This document shows positions 22,550 to 34,744 of a stretch of 64,000 nt of DNA, one piece after another. The stretch comes from Halomonas sp. 'Soap Lake #6'. GTDB taxonomy: Bacteria; Pseudomonadota; Gammaproteobacteria; Pseudomonadales; Halomonadaceae. The position numbers and the translations under genes were made by a program. The stretch spans positions 1,922,001-1,986,000 of the forward strand of contig NZ_CP020469.1 of the NCBI RefSeq assembly GCF_003031405.1, read 5' to 3'. Positions within the stretch are counted from its first letter, which is position 1. The number at the start of each line of letters is the position of its first letter. A model generated the notes under the pieces. The model was given only the letters and a program-made list of their open reading frames with translations. It did no database searches and had not been told where the DNA came from.

Positions 22550-23581
22550 TCATTGTTTATGGTGCTTATAAAGACTCTCAGGAACGAAAAAAATATTCCT
22601 TTTAGCTCGAGTGCATGCAACGTAAAATTTATTCTTTGTTTGCGGAGCTAATTCATGCAATTTACATTTTTTATAATGCTGCAATGTTGTAGCATTTAGA
22701 ACGATACATACATCTAAAAAGCAATCAAGCCCTTTAGTTGCCCCCCAGTTCTCTGTGAATCCATTGTATCGCTTACTATCCCTAAAGAATAATTTCACGA
22801 TATTTTCATCGAAATAGATTTCTTCAGCTAAAGTCGTAGACTGTACAAACTGAATTATTGTTTCATCATCCCTATGGGATTCAATTTGTATTCCTGTATT
22901 TTGATAGACAAAACTACAAGTGGTTGGACTGCAACGATAGCTATGCGATAGTAAATCTGTATCTAATGTATATCCAGCTTGAGTCAGCTTTCTTGTATAA
23001 GTATCAATATTTTTATGGATGTTTGAATTGATGTTCCCATCTCGGCTGGTGTCGAAAGTGTGTTGGAAAAAATCACCAACTAAAAGTAAACTTTCGATTT
23101 TTGGGGAAAGTTTACATATAAAATTGAAATCGTGGCCGCCAAAATCCTGAACTTCATCAAAACATACTAAATCAAAATATTTTTCTACCCGTTCTGAAAC
23201 CTCTTTCATCATGTTGCACTGATCAAGTAGCTTAGCAATTCTGTTGTGGTAGAGCCTGCCATGGCTATCTAAATAAAATTTAGGACTGCTTCTCTTTAAC
23301 TTGAGCGTGAATGCAGGCGGAATATCCCAATTTATTCCTTTTGAGTTGATTTTATTGCCTAGCAATGGTTTAAAGCAAAATGAATAAATAAAATTGAAGT
23401 AGGTTTTTACTCTTACACCTAAGGGTATAAAGCCAACCTTGTCAATTATTCTTGACTTTATGTTTTTATAGTTATTTTCTGTATAGGTTACTATTAACGC
23501 ACGAGAATCTTCACTAATATTATCGATTATATGACTGGTTTTTCCTGATCCAGCAACGGCTAAAACTACTCGTTTATCCAT
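22550..23581 (-). CDS. compact UvrD/SF1A-like helicase, GajB-like
   Basis: 343 residues. SF1 motifs are in order: I at the N-terminus VVLAVAGSGKTSHIIDN (residues 5-21), II LVCFDEVQDFGGHDF (about 138-152), III SLLLVGDFFQHTF, IV LLSHSYRCSPTTCSFV, and VI KFYVACTRAKRNIFFV near the C-terminus. It is shorter than the ~490-residue GajB of Gabija, mainly for lack of accessory 1B/2B insertions. The start overlaps the 3' end of the OLD nuclease gene by 16 bases, so the two are translated together. In Gabija the helicase-like partner is joined to the GajA nuclease in one complex; that role is inferred here. Confidence 0.78.
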   Translation of the reverse strand: MDKRVVLAVAGSGKTSHIIDNISEDSRALIVTYTENNYKNIKSRIIDKVGFIPLGVRVKTYFNFIYSFCFKPLLGNKINSKGINWDIPPAFTLKLKRSSPKFYLDSHGRLYHNRIAKLLDQCNMMKEVSERVEKYFDLVCFDEVQDFGGHDFNFICKLSPKIESLLLVGDFFQHTFDTSRDGNINSNIHKNIDTYTRKLTQAGYTLDTDLLSHSYRCSPTTCSFVYQNTGIQIESHRDDETIIQFVQSTTLAEEIYFDENIVKLFFRDSKRYNGFTENWGATKGLDCFLDVCIVLNATTLQHYKKCKLHELAPQTKNKFYVACTRAKRNIFFVPESLYKHHKQ

Positions 23582-25131
23582 TCTATAGCTCGAGATAAGT
23601 AAGTTGGTGAGATTAGTTCGCCTGCTTTTTTATCTAGCAATTCAAAAGCACAATCCGCTTTGTTTTTTAGCATAAATTCTAAAGCAGTGAGAGTTCTTCT
23701 TCCTGGAAGGAAAAGCTCATCACAAATACCTTTGTTATCTTGGTAAAAACAAATCTCAAAAGTGCTTTTATCGTTATCTTTGTCATAAAATACGCTTATA
23801 TTATCATTTAAATAATCACTGTAGTTTTGGGCACAATTATTTTCATAGTCACCATCATTATCCCTGACGACTGCAACACGAATATTCAAAAGTTTTGCTA
23901 AATCAAGATAGCGCTTAAAGCTTGTTCCGCCAACAGAAATTATATGAACGTCATCATCTTCTAAAGTTCTTGCTGTGACTGACTCATATAACGCACCAAT
24001 TAGAATGTATTCTGCATCGCCTTCAACCAGAATAACTTTTGAAGACAATATAAATTCAAGAATGTTGTTATCTGGTGCCTTCATAAAAAATTTGGCAGTA
24101 TCTTCAGGTAAAGCCTCAAGGGTTATAGGGCTTGCACTATTGCTATTGAGTAAGATTGTGTTCCTTAAGTCAAGTCTTGTGCTAATCAAACTGTTGTGAG
24201 TTGCAATAAATATTTGTTTTGCTTCTGAATTTGAAATCCTATTTATCAGTTTTTTCATATTTGTATGGCTCAAATGGTTTTCTGGCTCTTCAAGCAAAAG
24301 TGTATCTATGCTTTGTCCATCACCATTTCTAGTAAGTGCGAATTCTGTTTTTATGAAACACTGCCGTCCTTTTCCTCTATTCTCAAGAGCGATGTCATCT
24401 TCAGTGATTGTTAGATCTGCTTCAAGATTTGATTTACTCCCTGTTCTTACTGAGAACTGATATTTATCGATATCTTTATTTATTCTCTCCAAAGTTTCTT
24501 CAACAAATTTCTTCTTTTGAAGCCTATACTCATTTCTCAGTGTAATTCTCTGGTTTTGCTCTGCAAGAGATTCATAAACAGTTTTTATATATTCTCTTGT
24601 TGCATATTCACTATTAATCTGCGAGCTATCAATTGACAAATGCCTTAAAAATTTTCGATAACCTGAGTATGCTTCACCAGAAAATGTACTGAATTTCACA
24701 CTGTAGTATTCGAATGGAAAGTTGCTTTCATCCTGAGCAAGCACATCACGAATCTCACCACCTAATTCTTCGATAGGTTCACAAACTAATTTAAGGCCAT
24801 CTGAATCTGCGTTATCAGTATTATTTCTTCCATTCAAATCAGGATTATCTTGTTCATTGAGAAATATCTCTACATGGAGTATTGGTAAGTCACTTTCCTT
24901 TTTATCACCAGATAGAAATTCTTTGACTGCATCTGTATTGAAGATACTTTCTAATCCAATAGACTCAACTTTATTTTTACTACCGCCAAGCACTAATTCT
25001 ATAGCAGTTAGAATTGTACTTTTACCTGCTTCGTTATCACCTATTAATATATTTTTTTCTTCATGGAAATTGATTTCACTATCTCTGAACTTTTTGAAGT
25101 TTTTTAGTTTTATCTTTTTAATTTGTTTCAT
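23566..25131 (-). CDS. OLD-family ATPase/TOPRIM nuclease, GajA-like
   Basis: 521 residues from the ATG at 25131 (a TTG one codon earlier is also open). ATPase: Walker A NILIGDNEAGKSTILTAIE (about 28-46), Walker B TLLLEEPENHLSHTN and switch His IFIATHNSLISTRL. TOPRIM: KVILVEGDAEYILIGALYE (first Glu) and VAVVRDNDGDYEN (D-x-D). This is the OLD nuclease layout, and with the overlapping UvrD-like gene it matches the two-gene order of the Gabija anti-phage system (GajA-GajB). It is the cassette next to attI, where expression from an integron promoter is strongest. AT-rich. Alternative: a non-Gabija OLD/helicase pair. Confidence 0.82.
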   Translation of the reverse strand: MKQIKKIKLKNFKKFRDSEINFHEEKNILIGDNEAGKSTILTAIELVLGGSKNKVESIGLESIFNTDAVKEFLSGDKKESDLPILHVEIFLNEQDNPDLNGRNNTDNADSDGLKLVCEPIEELGGEIRDVLAQDESNFPFEYYSVKFSTFSGEAYSGYRKFLRHLSIDSSQINSEYATREYIKTVYESLAEQNQRITLRNEYRLQKKKFVEETLERINKDIDKYQFSVRTGSKSNLEADLTITEDDIALENRGKGRQCFIKTEFALTRNGDGQSIDTLLLEEPENHLSHTNMKKLINRISNSEAKQIFIATHNSLISTRLDLRNTILLNSNSASPITLEALPEDTAKFFMKAPDNNILEFILSSKVILVEGDAEYILIGALYESVTARTLEDDDVHIISVGGTSFKRYLDLAKLLNIRVAVVRDNDGDYENNCAQNYSDYLNDNISVFYDKDNDKSTFEICFYQDNKGICDELFLPGRRTLTALEFMLKNKADCAFELLDKKAGELISPTYLSRAIEWINE

Positions 25132-25182
25132 CAAATACTACCTATGAATGCTAGAGATGTGATGAATGATGTATGTTTAGAC

Positions 25183-25320
25183 GTGTAACAGTTTATTAGT
25201 GCGCATGCGCGTTTTCCTGGAAGGCCTACCTATCTAAAAGCATTCCAATCTATTGATAAAAAAGAAATATCACTACCTCCCGCCCTAAAGCCTGCTAGAA
25301 AAATGCGCATGCGCGTTATC
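25183..25320 (-). other. attI recombination site region
   Basis: GTGTAAC at 25183-25189 is the junction with the first cassette. To its right, away from the array, is a 14-bp direct repeat TGCGCATGCGCGTT at 25200-25213 and 25304-25317, each holding the palindrome GCGCATGCGC. attI sites typically have extra integrase-binding direct repeats beside the simple core site. The 104-bp spacing is large, so only the first copy may be part of attI proper. Confidence 0.6.
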
Positions 25321-25455
25321 ATTTTAAGCCACCCTTACATATTGCACATAAACATACAAAGGAGCTCATCAACTGATTGTTATATATGATTATTTAAAAA
25401 TAACCTTCCTTGAAATCGAGCACATCCCCACCCCGATGGGATAGAAAAATACGCA

Positions 25456-25497
25456 TTGCAGAATGAAAAGGCCTAATTATGCTGTTTATAAATACAG
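25456..25497 (+). promoter_or_regulatory. intI promoter with LexA (SOS) box
   Basis: CTGTTTATAAATACAG at 25482-25497 is a perfect CTGT-N8-ACAG LexA box. TTGCAG (25456-25461) and TATGCT (25478-25483), 16 bases apart, may be the -35 and -10; the box then overlaps the -10 and start point. LexA control of intI is established for V. cholerae and class 1 integrons. The box lies inside the upstream part of the open frame, which supports the ATG at 25517 as the real start. Confidence 0.75.
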
Positions 25498-25516
25498 CCA
25501 ACAGAGGGTTCACCAA

Positions 25517-26479
25517 ATGGCCAGCAGCCCTTTCCTGAATGAGGTTCGCACGTCCATCCGCGTGCGTGGGATGAGTATCCGAACCGAGAAAACGTACATT
25601 TACTGGATACGTTTTTTCATTCGATACAATAATTGCCGTCATCCTAGTGAGATGGGAGCAACTGAAGTCGTACGTTTCCTAGGCTACCTAGCCACTGAGC
25701 GCCATGTGGCAGTCAACACCCAGCGTATAGCGCTAAACGCGCTGGCGTATTTGTATAATCAATTCCTGAAACAGCCATTGGGAGATCTTGAATTCAATTA
25801 TGCTTCTAAGCCACAGCGTTTACCTGAAGTGCTCATGGCGGCTGAAGTTGTCAGCATTCTCAAGGAGATGGTAGGAAGAGATAAACTGATTTTTTCACTT
25901 TTGTATGGCTCTGGGTTACGAATCTCTGAGTGCCTGCGCTTAAGGGTGAAAGATATCGATTTCTCTCGGGGATCAATAACAGTGAGAGACGGTAAAGGCT
26001 CAAAAGATAGAGTAACCATCTTTAGTTCGACTCTTTATGAAAGCACGAGAGACATAATCAGCGCTGCGCTAGCGCTGCAAGAACGAGACAATCAGGAAAG
26101 TGTTGGCCCTTCTATACCGGGTGTTTTGGCAAAAAAATACCCTTCTGCCTATCGGCAGCCTGCGTGGATGTATTTATTTCCGTCTAACAGCATCTCTCGC
26201 CATCCAGTCACTGGCGTGCTGTGTCGCCATCACTTGCATGATTCTGTGCCCAGAAAAGCGTTAAAGAAAGCCGTAGTTGCTGCGAAGCTAACTAATAAAC
26301 GGGTCTCTTGCCATACATTTCGTCACAGCTTTGCTACCGAGCTGCTGAGAAATGGAAGAGATATTCGAACTGTTCAAGAGCTCCTTGGGCATTCTGATGT
26401 ATCTACTACACAAATCTATACCCATGTGCTTGGCCAACATTTTGCAGGCTTAACAAGCCCTCTTGATGCGATTACCTAA
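25517..26479 (+). CDS. intI: integron integrase IntI (tyrosine recombinase)
   Basis: 320 residues from the ATG at 25517, after AGAGGG and the LexA box. N-terminal SAM-like domain SSPFLNEVRTSIRVRGMSIR and TEKTYIYWIRFFIRY; catalytic residues in LLYGSGLRISECLRLRVKDI (Arg), GKGSKDR (Lys), SCHTFRHSFATELL (His-x-x-Arg), ELLGHSDVSTTQIYTHVL (His and the Tyr nucleophile). The IntI-specific insertion is present (PAWMYLFPSN, then VLCRHHLHDSVPRKALKKAV), which separates IntI from XerC/D. The gene is intact and divergent from the cassettes, as in other integrons. It inserts and excises cassettes at attI and attC. Confidence 0.96.
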   Translation: MASSPFLNEVRTSIRVRGMSIRTEKTYIYWIRFFIRYNNCRHPSEMGATEVVRFLGYLATERHVAVNTQRIALNALAYLYNQFLKQPLGDLEFNYASKPQRLPEVLMAAEVVSILKEMVGRDKLIFSLLYGSGLRISECLRLRVKDIDFSRGSITVRDGKGSKDRVTIFSSTLYESTRDIISAALALQERDNQESVGPSIPGVLAKKYPSAYRQPAWMYLFPSNSISRHPVTGVLCRHHLHDSVPRKALKKAVVAAKLTNKRVSCHTFRHSFATELLRNGRDIRTVQELLGHSDVSTTQIYTHVLGQHFAGLTSPLDAIT

Positions 26480-27077
26480 CTACTGAGCAGTTGATGTACT
26501 CCGAAGTAAACATAATACTGGCATCTCGCTAGCTAAGCACCATGAAAGCACGCTACCGCCCCGGTACAACTGGGCTGCGTTAAAACGCTCCGCTGGCGAC
26601 CGTCTCTGTTTTGCTTGACTGATTCTACTGTAAGGAGAAGATGGTTTTTTGACATTACTCAGTTTTCTTTGACATAGCAAAGTGAAAAGCACGCTTTGTT
26701 GTGCTTCTATCGTTGTATGTACTAAACATCTCGCGGGTGCCTCATTTGCTCGTTCCTCGCAGATTCGTTACCACGCGCTACAAAATGTGGCTATGAGGTC
26801 ATCGTGGCTGCTGATGAGTGCTACGCGGGCGCCTCATTTGCTCGTTCCCCACAGATTAGTTACCACGCGCTCAAAATGTGGCTATGAGGTCATCGTGGCT
26901 GCCTCGAGTGCCGTTGAGTGCTGCACGGGTTCTTAGCTGTTCGTTCCTCACAGGCTTGTTACCGCACACATATAAGATGTGCCTTTTCTTTTCGGTAAAC
27001 GCCCTCCTCTACCTTGTTCCACTAGCCAATTATCAGAAATCCGATTAGCCTGCTAACTCAACCAGTAAGGGATTGAG
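26480..27077. repeat. gene-free stretch with ~95-bp tandem repeats (26732-26990)
   Basis: No gene is seen between intI and the core genome. A unit beginning CGCGGGTGCCTCATTTGCTC occurs at 26732 and again at 26824 (CGCGGGCGCC...), sharing also 'ttaccacgcgct' and 'aaaatgtggctatgaggtca'. A third, degenerate and truncated copy starts at 26924. Units are 92 and 100 bp. Each holds 'ttaccacgcgct...' and an 'atgtggc' inverted piece. Role unknown; they may be leftovers of duplicated regulatory or mobile DNA at the integron border. Confidence 0.6.
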
Positions 27078-28391
27078 ATGCAAGAGACGACAACGCGGCA
27101 GCGGGTGGCTGGCGGGCTGGTGCTGCTGGGGCTTTTAGCGCAGATAGTCGGCTTTACCGGCGTGCTACCTACTACGCAGGCGGTGAGCTATTTGCTGTGG
27201 GCGGCGGTAGCGCTGCTGTGGCGTGGTATTCCAAAGCGCTCGCGCATTCAGGCGGGGGTGTTGTTTGCGCTCGGCGTGTTAATGCTGGTAGTGGCGCGGG
27301 TGGTATATGGCGCAGAGGTGAATTGGCCAGCCATGCTGCAGGGCAATGTGTTTGTGGCCACGATGCTAGTGGGCGTTAGCTTTATTTCCTTGATCGGTAC
27401 CCAGGGCAACAAGCGGGCACCGGGTAAGCGGGTTACCGGTGCCGATGGCGTGTTGCGTACCTGGCTAGGGGTGCATTTTCTCGGCTCCATCTTGAATCTT
27501 TCGACGATATTGATGGTGGGCGACCGGCTGGCTCGGCGCGCGCCATTAACCGCGCCCCAGCTTTTAGCGCTTAATCGTGGTTTGAGTAGTGCCGCGCTTT
27601 GGTCTCCCTTCTTTGCTTCCATGGCGGTAGTTATTGCCTTGGCGCCAGAGGTGCAGTACGGCCAGGTCGCTCTGGTTGGGTTTCCACTGGCGATGCTCTC
27701 GGGGGTGTTAACCACGTTAGAACTAAGGCGTCGGTTTGATTTAACCGAGGTAGACGGTTTTTCGCTTTCACCGCGCAGCCTGCTAATGCCTACCAGTATG
27801 GCAGCGATGGTGATGCTGTTTCATTTCTGGCTCACGCCAGCGCTGACAATTGTTAGCATTATTACCTTTCTGATTCCCGGGGTGGCACTACTTAGCAACC
27901 TACGTGAAGGCCCACGCTACACTCTACGGCGTATTCGTCAGCATACCGTTACACGGCTGCCCAGCATGCGTGGGGAAATATCACTGTTTTTAGCCGCAGG
28001 ATTATTAACACTGGGGCTTTCTACTCTGGTCGCGGCAGCGGCAGGAGACGAGTGGACGCTGTTTGCCCGCTTTGGCATGTGGCAGGCCATGGTCAGCTTT
28101 GCAGCCATTACCCTGAGTGCGCTCGTAGGATTGCACCCGATTATTGGTGTTTCCGTACTGGCGTCTATTTTAAACCTACAAGGCGGCGAGCAGACGCTGT
28201 TTGCCTTTGTGGCGGTTAGCGCCTGGGCGGTAGGTACGAGTGTGGGGCCACTGTCCGGTATCAACCTTTCACTGCAGGGGCGCTACGGGGTCAGTGGCTA
28301 CCGGATGATGAAAGATAATTTACTATACGCAGCCATGATGAGCCTGCTCACGCTGGGAGCGATCGCAGGCCTAAGCGTGTGGGTCAATTAA
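27078..28391 (+). CDS. polytopic inner-membrane protein, probable transporter
   Basis: 437 residues with about 11-12 membrane segments across the whole length (for example RVAGGLVLLGLLAQIVGFTG and VSYLLWAAVALLWRGI at the N-terminus, LFLAAGLLTLGLSTLVAAAA and LLYAAMMSLLTLGAIAGLSV at the C-terminus). The motif VGTSVGPLSGINLSLQGRYG near residue 390 looks like a re-entrant or substrate loop of an ion-transporter-type fold. I do not recognise the family. GC-rich core-genome coding, unlike the cassettes. The gene stands alone. Confidence 0.7.
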   Translation: MQETTTRQRVAGGLVLLGLLAQIVGFTGVLPTTQAVSYLLWAAVALLWRGIPKRSRIQAGVLFALGVLMLVVARVVYGAEVNWPAMLQGNVFVATMLVGVSFISLIGTQGNKRAPGKRVTGADGVLRTWLGVHFLGSILNLSTILMVGDRLARRAPLTAPQLLALNRGLSSAALWSPFFASMAVVIALAPEVQYGQVALVGFPLAMLSGVLTTLELRRRFDLTEVDGFSLSPRSLLMPTSMAAMVMLFHFWLTPALTIVSIITFLIPGVALLSNLREGPRYTLRRIRQHTVTRLPSMRGEISLFLAAGLLTLGLSTLVAAAAGDEWTLFARFGMWQAMVSFAAITLSALVGLHPIIGVSVLASILNLQGGEQTLFAFVAVSAWAVGTSVGPLSGINLSLQGRYGVSGYRMMKDNLLYAAMMSLLTLGAIAGLSVWVN

Positions 28392-28411
28392 ATGTAGAGT
28401 GCGTTAGCAAC

Positions 28412-32184
<3,773 letters not shown>

Positions 32185-32188
<4 letters not shown>

Positions 32189-33252
32189 AGGTATTTTCCG
32201 ACCAGCTACCCGCCGCATTAGCCAAGAAGCTGCCTAAGGTAGTGATTGTTGCCGGTGATGAGCCACTGCAGCACCGTGATGCCTGCGATGCCGTGCGCTT
32301 AGCCGCCCGGCAAGCAGGTGTTGAAGAGCGGGAAGTATTGGACGTTGAACCCAACTTCGCCTGGGGCCGGCTGCTGGAAACCGCTAGCAACCTATCCCTG
32401 TTTGCCACCAATAAACTGCTGGAACTACGTTTAGGCAATCAAAAGCTAGGCCAGGAAGGCAGTAAAGCGCTCGCACAGTACGCTGAAATGATGGATGGCA
32501 GTGACGACCTACTGTTGATCAGTATGGGTAAGCTGGATGCCAAGCAGCAAAAGAGTGCTTGGTTTAAAGCGCTGGATAAGCACGGCTTGTTTGTGCCGGT
32601 ATGGCCGGTTGATGTATCACGTTTAGGGTATTGGCTGCGTGACCGGGCAGCACTACATGGGCTGCAGATTGACCTGGATGCAGCACGCCTGCTTGGCGAG
32701 CGTACCGAAGGGAACCTGCTGGCTGCCGATCAGGAACTGCAAAAGCTTGCGCTTATCCACCCTGCCAACACCCGCCTTAATATCGAAAGCATTGCCCAGG
32801 GCGTTGAAGACAGTACTCGCTTTGATGTGTTTAACCTGGCAGATGCCTGCTTAAAAGGCGAACCCAGCCGCGCCTCGCGCATTGTTAACGGCCTCAAAAG
32901 CGAAGGTGTTGAAGCGCCCATAGTGTTATGGGCACTAGGCCGCGAATTACGCACCCTGCTCTCGTTACACCAGCATTTAGACCAGGGCCAAAGCTTCGAG
33001 CACGCCTGCAAAACCCAAAAGCCAATGATTTTTGATAAACGGCGCCCCGCCTATCAAAAAGCCATTAGCCGCTTATCTATGAAGCGGTTACACAAGCTGC
33101 TGTTAATGGCGCAACGGTTAGATCTAGCCGTTAAAGGCGCCTCCCATGTGCCTCTTTGGCCCGGCATTCACGACCTTGCGATTACCATGGCAGGTGCCAA
33201 AGGCATTCTTGCAGAAACACCCTGGACCTATCGCATTAGTGCAAATAATTAG
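32185..33252 (+). CDS. holA: DNA polymerase III subunit delta
   Basis: 355 residues from a GTG that overlaps the lptE stop (GTGA). The AAA+-like clamp-loader subunit shows VVIVAGDEPLQHRDACDAVR at the N-terminus and the lid block LLGERTEGNLLAADQELQKL with IESIAQGVEDSTRFDVFNLA in the middle, which are typical for delta. It opens the beta clamp in the clamp loader. Last gene of the leuS operon. Confidence 0.94.
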
Positions 33253-33352
33253 CACTTTGCTTTTTCGCCTTAAATCCCGCGTATTTTATTTCTATACTAT
33301 TGATTCAAGCGATTAAATCGTTTGCTTCCCGACTAGTCTAAGGATCAAGACA

Positions 33353-33751
33353 ATGAAAACGTTGCGTGCTTACCTATCTACCCTGTTAATTGCCGTCCTA
33401 GTTATCACCAGTCTGCCAGTAGCAGCTGCACCGATTGCGCCGCAATCTATGGACCTAGTGACCACTCAGTCTGCTTTGGCAGGTGACCGTGCAGGTGCTG
33501 ACCGTGAACGTATTAACAACGTTTTAGCGCGTGCTGATGTGCAGGAACAGCTGCTAAAGCAGGGTGTTGATCTGAACGAAGTTGAGGCTCGCGTTGCAGC
33601 ACTGAGCGATGCTGAAGCGCAGCAAATGGCTGACCAGTTAGAGCAGTTGCCTGCAGGCGCGGGAGTGATCGGCGTACTGTTTGCGGTATTCGTCATTCTG
33701 CTGATTACCGATATTCTCGGTTTGACCGACGTTTATCCGTTTACCCGTTAA
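33353..33751 (+). CDS. PA2779-family small membrane protein
   Basis: 132 residues. N-terminal signal-like segment LSTLLIAVLVITSLPVAAA, then a helical acidic-basic middle (RERINNVLARADVQEQLLKQ GVDLNEVEARVAALSDAEAQ), and a C-terminal membrane span GVIGVLFAVFVILLITDILG with LTDVYPF at the end. This is the layout of the P. aeruginosa PA2779 family, always next to a PA2778-type cysteine peptidase, as here (gap of one base). Function unknown. Confidence 0.85.
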   Translation: MKTLRAYLSTLLIAVLVITSLPVAAAPIAPQSMDLVTTQSALAGDRAGADRERINNVLARADVQEQLLKQGVDLNEVEARVAALSDAEAQQMADQLEQLPAGAGVIGVLFAVFVILLITDILGLTDVYPFTR

Positions 33752-33752
33752 G

Positions 33753-34691
33753 ATGCCTAGCATGCAGACACTGTTTAAAAACGCCCGCTTCGCGGGCGTT
33801 TTACTACTTGCTTTGTTACTGTCAGCCTGTGCCCGCAGCCCTGTGTTACTGGAAAGCACCAAGACCAGTTTGACACCTCAAACAGAGCTGAGCCAAGTAC
33901 CATTTTATGCCCAAACCGAGTATCAGTGCGGCCCGGCAACGCTGGCCATGGTGCTAAATCACCAGGGTGTCGATACCAGTGTTGAGCAACTGATCCCGCA
34001 GGTTTTTTTGCCCGGCAGAGACGGTAGCGTACAACCTGAAATGTTAGCCACCGTGCGCCGCCATAAGCAGCTTGCGATCCCCATTCGCGGCACTATGGAT
34101 GCGCTTCTAGGCCATCTGGAAGCAGGTGACCCTGTTGTAGTGATGCAAAACCTAGCGCTGCCCGCCTTTCCCATGTGGCACTATGCGGTAGCCATTGGGT
34201 TTGACTTGCCTAATGAAACACTCATTCTGCGCAGCGGAGAAATTGAGCGGCATACGATGTCTTTTAGCCGCTTTGATGCTACCTGGGCACGCACCGGGCG
34301 CTGGGGCTTTGTAGTGAGCGAGCCAGGCACACTGCCTGAAGGTGTAACAGCGCGTAATGCCTTGGAAGCCATTAGCGCCTATGAAGAAGTACACGGCCCG
34401 CAGGCAACACTCTCAAGCTGGCAAGCACTGGTAGAGCGCTACCCATCAAATGCCATGGCACAGTTTGCACTTGGCAATGCACTTTATGCAGAGGGAGAAG
34501 CGGAAGGTGCTAAGCAGGCGTTTAAGCAAGCCACAGTAATTGAACCTAGCATGGGTGCCGCCTGGCTTAACTTAGCCATCCTACGACTACAGCAGCAGAA
34601 CAGTGAAGAGGCCCGCGAGGCGCTCATCCAGGCCGCTGCGTTAGAAGGCGAGTGGCAACTTCGTGCGCAGCAGTTACTCGATGAAATCTAG
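33753..34691 (+). CDS. PA2778-family C39-like cysteine peptidase lipoprotein with TPR
   Basis: 312 residues. Lipobox LLLSACARS near residue 25; C39-type peptidase domain with the Cys motif YQCGPATLAMVLNHQG (residues 52-67) and His in AFPMWHYAVAIGFD (about 143-156). TPR-like repeats follow from about residue 240 (MAQFALGNALYAEGEAEGAK, MGAAWLNLAILRLQQQNSEE). It would act as an envelope lipoprotein on an unknown substrate, perhaps the PA2779 partner. An alternative ATG lies at 33762. A strong hairpin lies within its first codons. Confidence 0.87.
   Translation: MPSMQTLFKNARFAGVLLLALLLSACARSPVLLESTKTSLTPQTELSQVPFYAQTEYQCGPATLAMVLNHQGVDTSVEQLIPQVFLPGRDGSVQPEMLATVRRHKQLAIPIRGTMDALLGHLEAGDPVVVMQNLALPAFPMWHYAVAIGFDLPNETLILRSGEIERHTMSFSRFDATWARTGRWGFVVSEPGTLPEGVTARNALEAISAYEEVHGPQATLSSWQALVERYPSNAMAQFALGNALYAEGEAEGAKQAFKQATVIEPSMGAAWLNLAILRLQQQNSEEAREALIQAAALEGEWQLRAQQLLDEI
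33777..33802 (+). terminator. terminator-like hairpin inside the 5' end of the PA2778-like gene
   Basis: ACGCCCGC-ttc-GCGGGCGT with AAAA before and TTTT after: a textbook intrinsic terminator, symmetric, located 24 bases into the downstream coding region. It would limit transcription from the PA2779-like gene into the peptidase gene unless translation prevents folding. Confidence 0.7.
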
Positions 34692-34702
34692 AAGGTGTGT
34701 GT

Positions 34703-34737
34703 CAGTATGGGAGCGGAAACATAAAGCTCCCATACTG
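34703..34737. terminator. hairpin between convergent genes
   Basis: CAGTATGGGAGC pairs perfectly with GCTCCCATACTG around an 11-base loop. It lies between the peptidase gene (+) and sthA (-). No U-run follows, so it is a stable stem that may end or protect both transcripts. Confidence 0.5.
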
Positions 34738-34744
34738 AATCGTG

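Noticed and set aside
22550..25131. Septu (PtuAB) or PARIS as alternative names for the OLD-ATPase cassette
   Set aside because: The ATPase carries its own TOPRIM domain and the partner has SF1 helicase motifs, not an HNH or a stand-alone TOPRIM, so Gabija-like fits best.
25394..25642. An 82-codon - strand open frame across the intI start
   Set aside because: It overlaps the LexA box and the intI coding region and has no homology.
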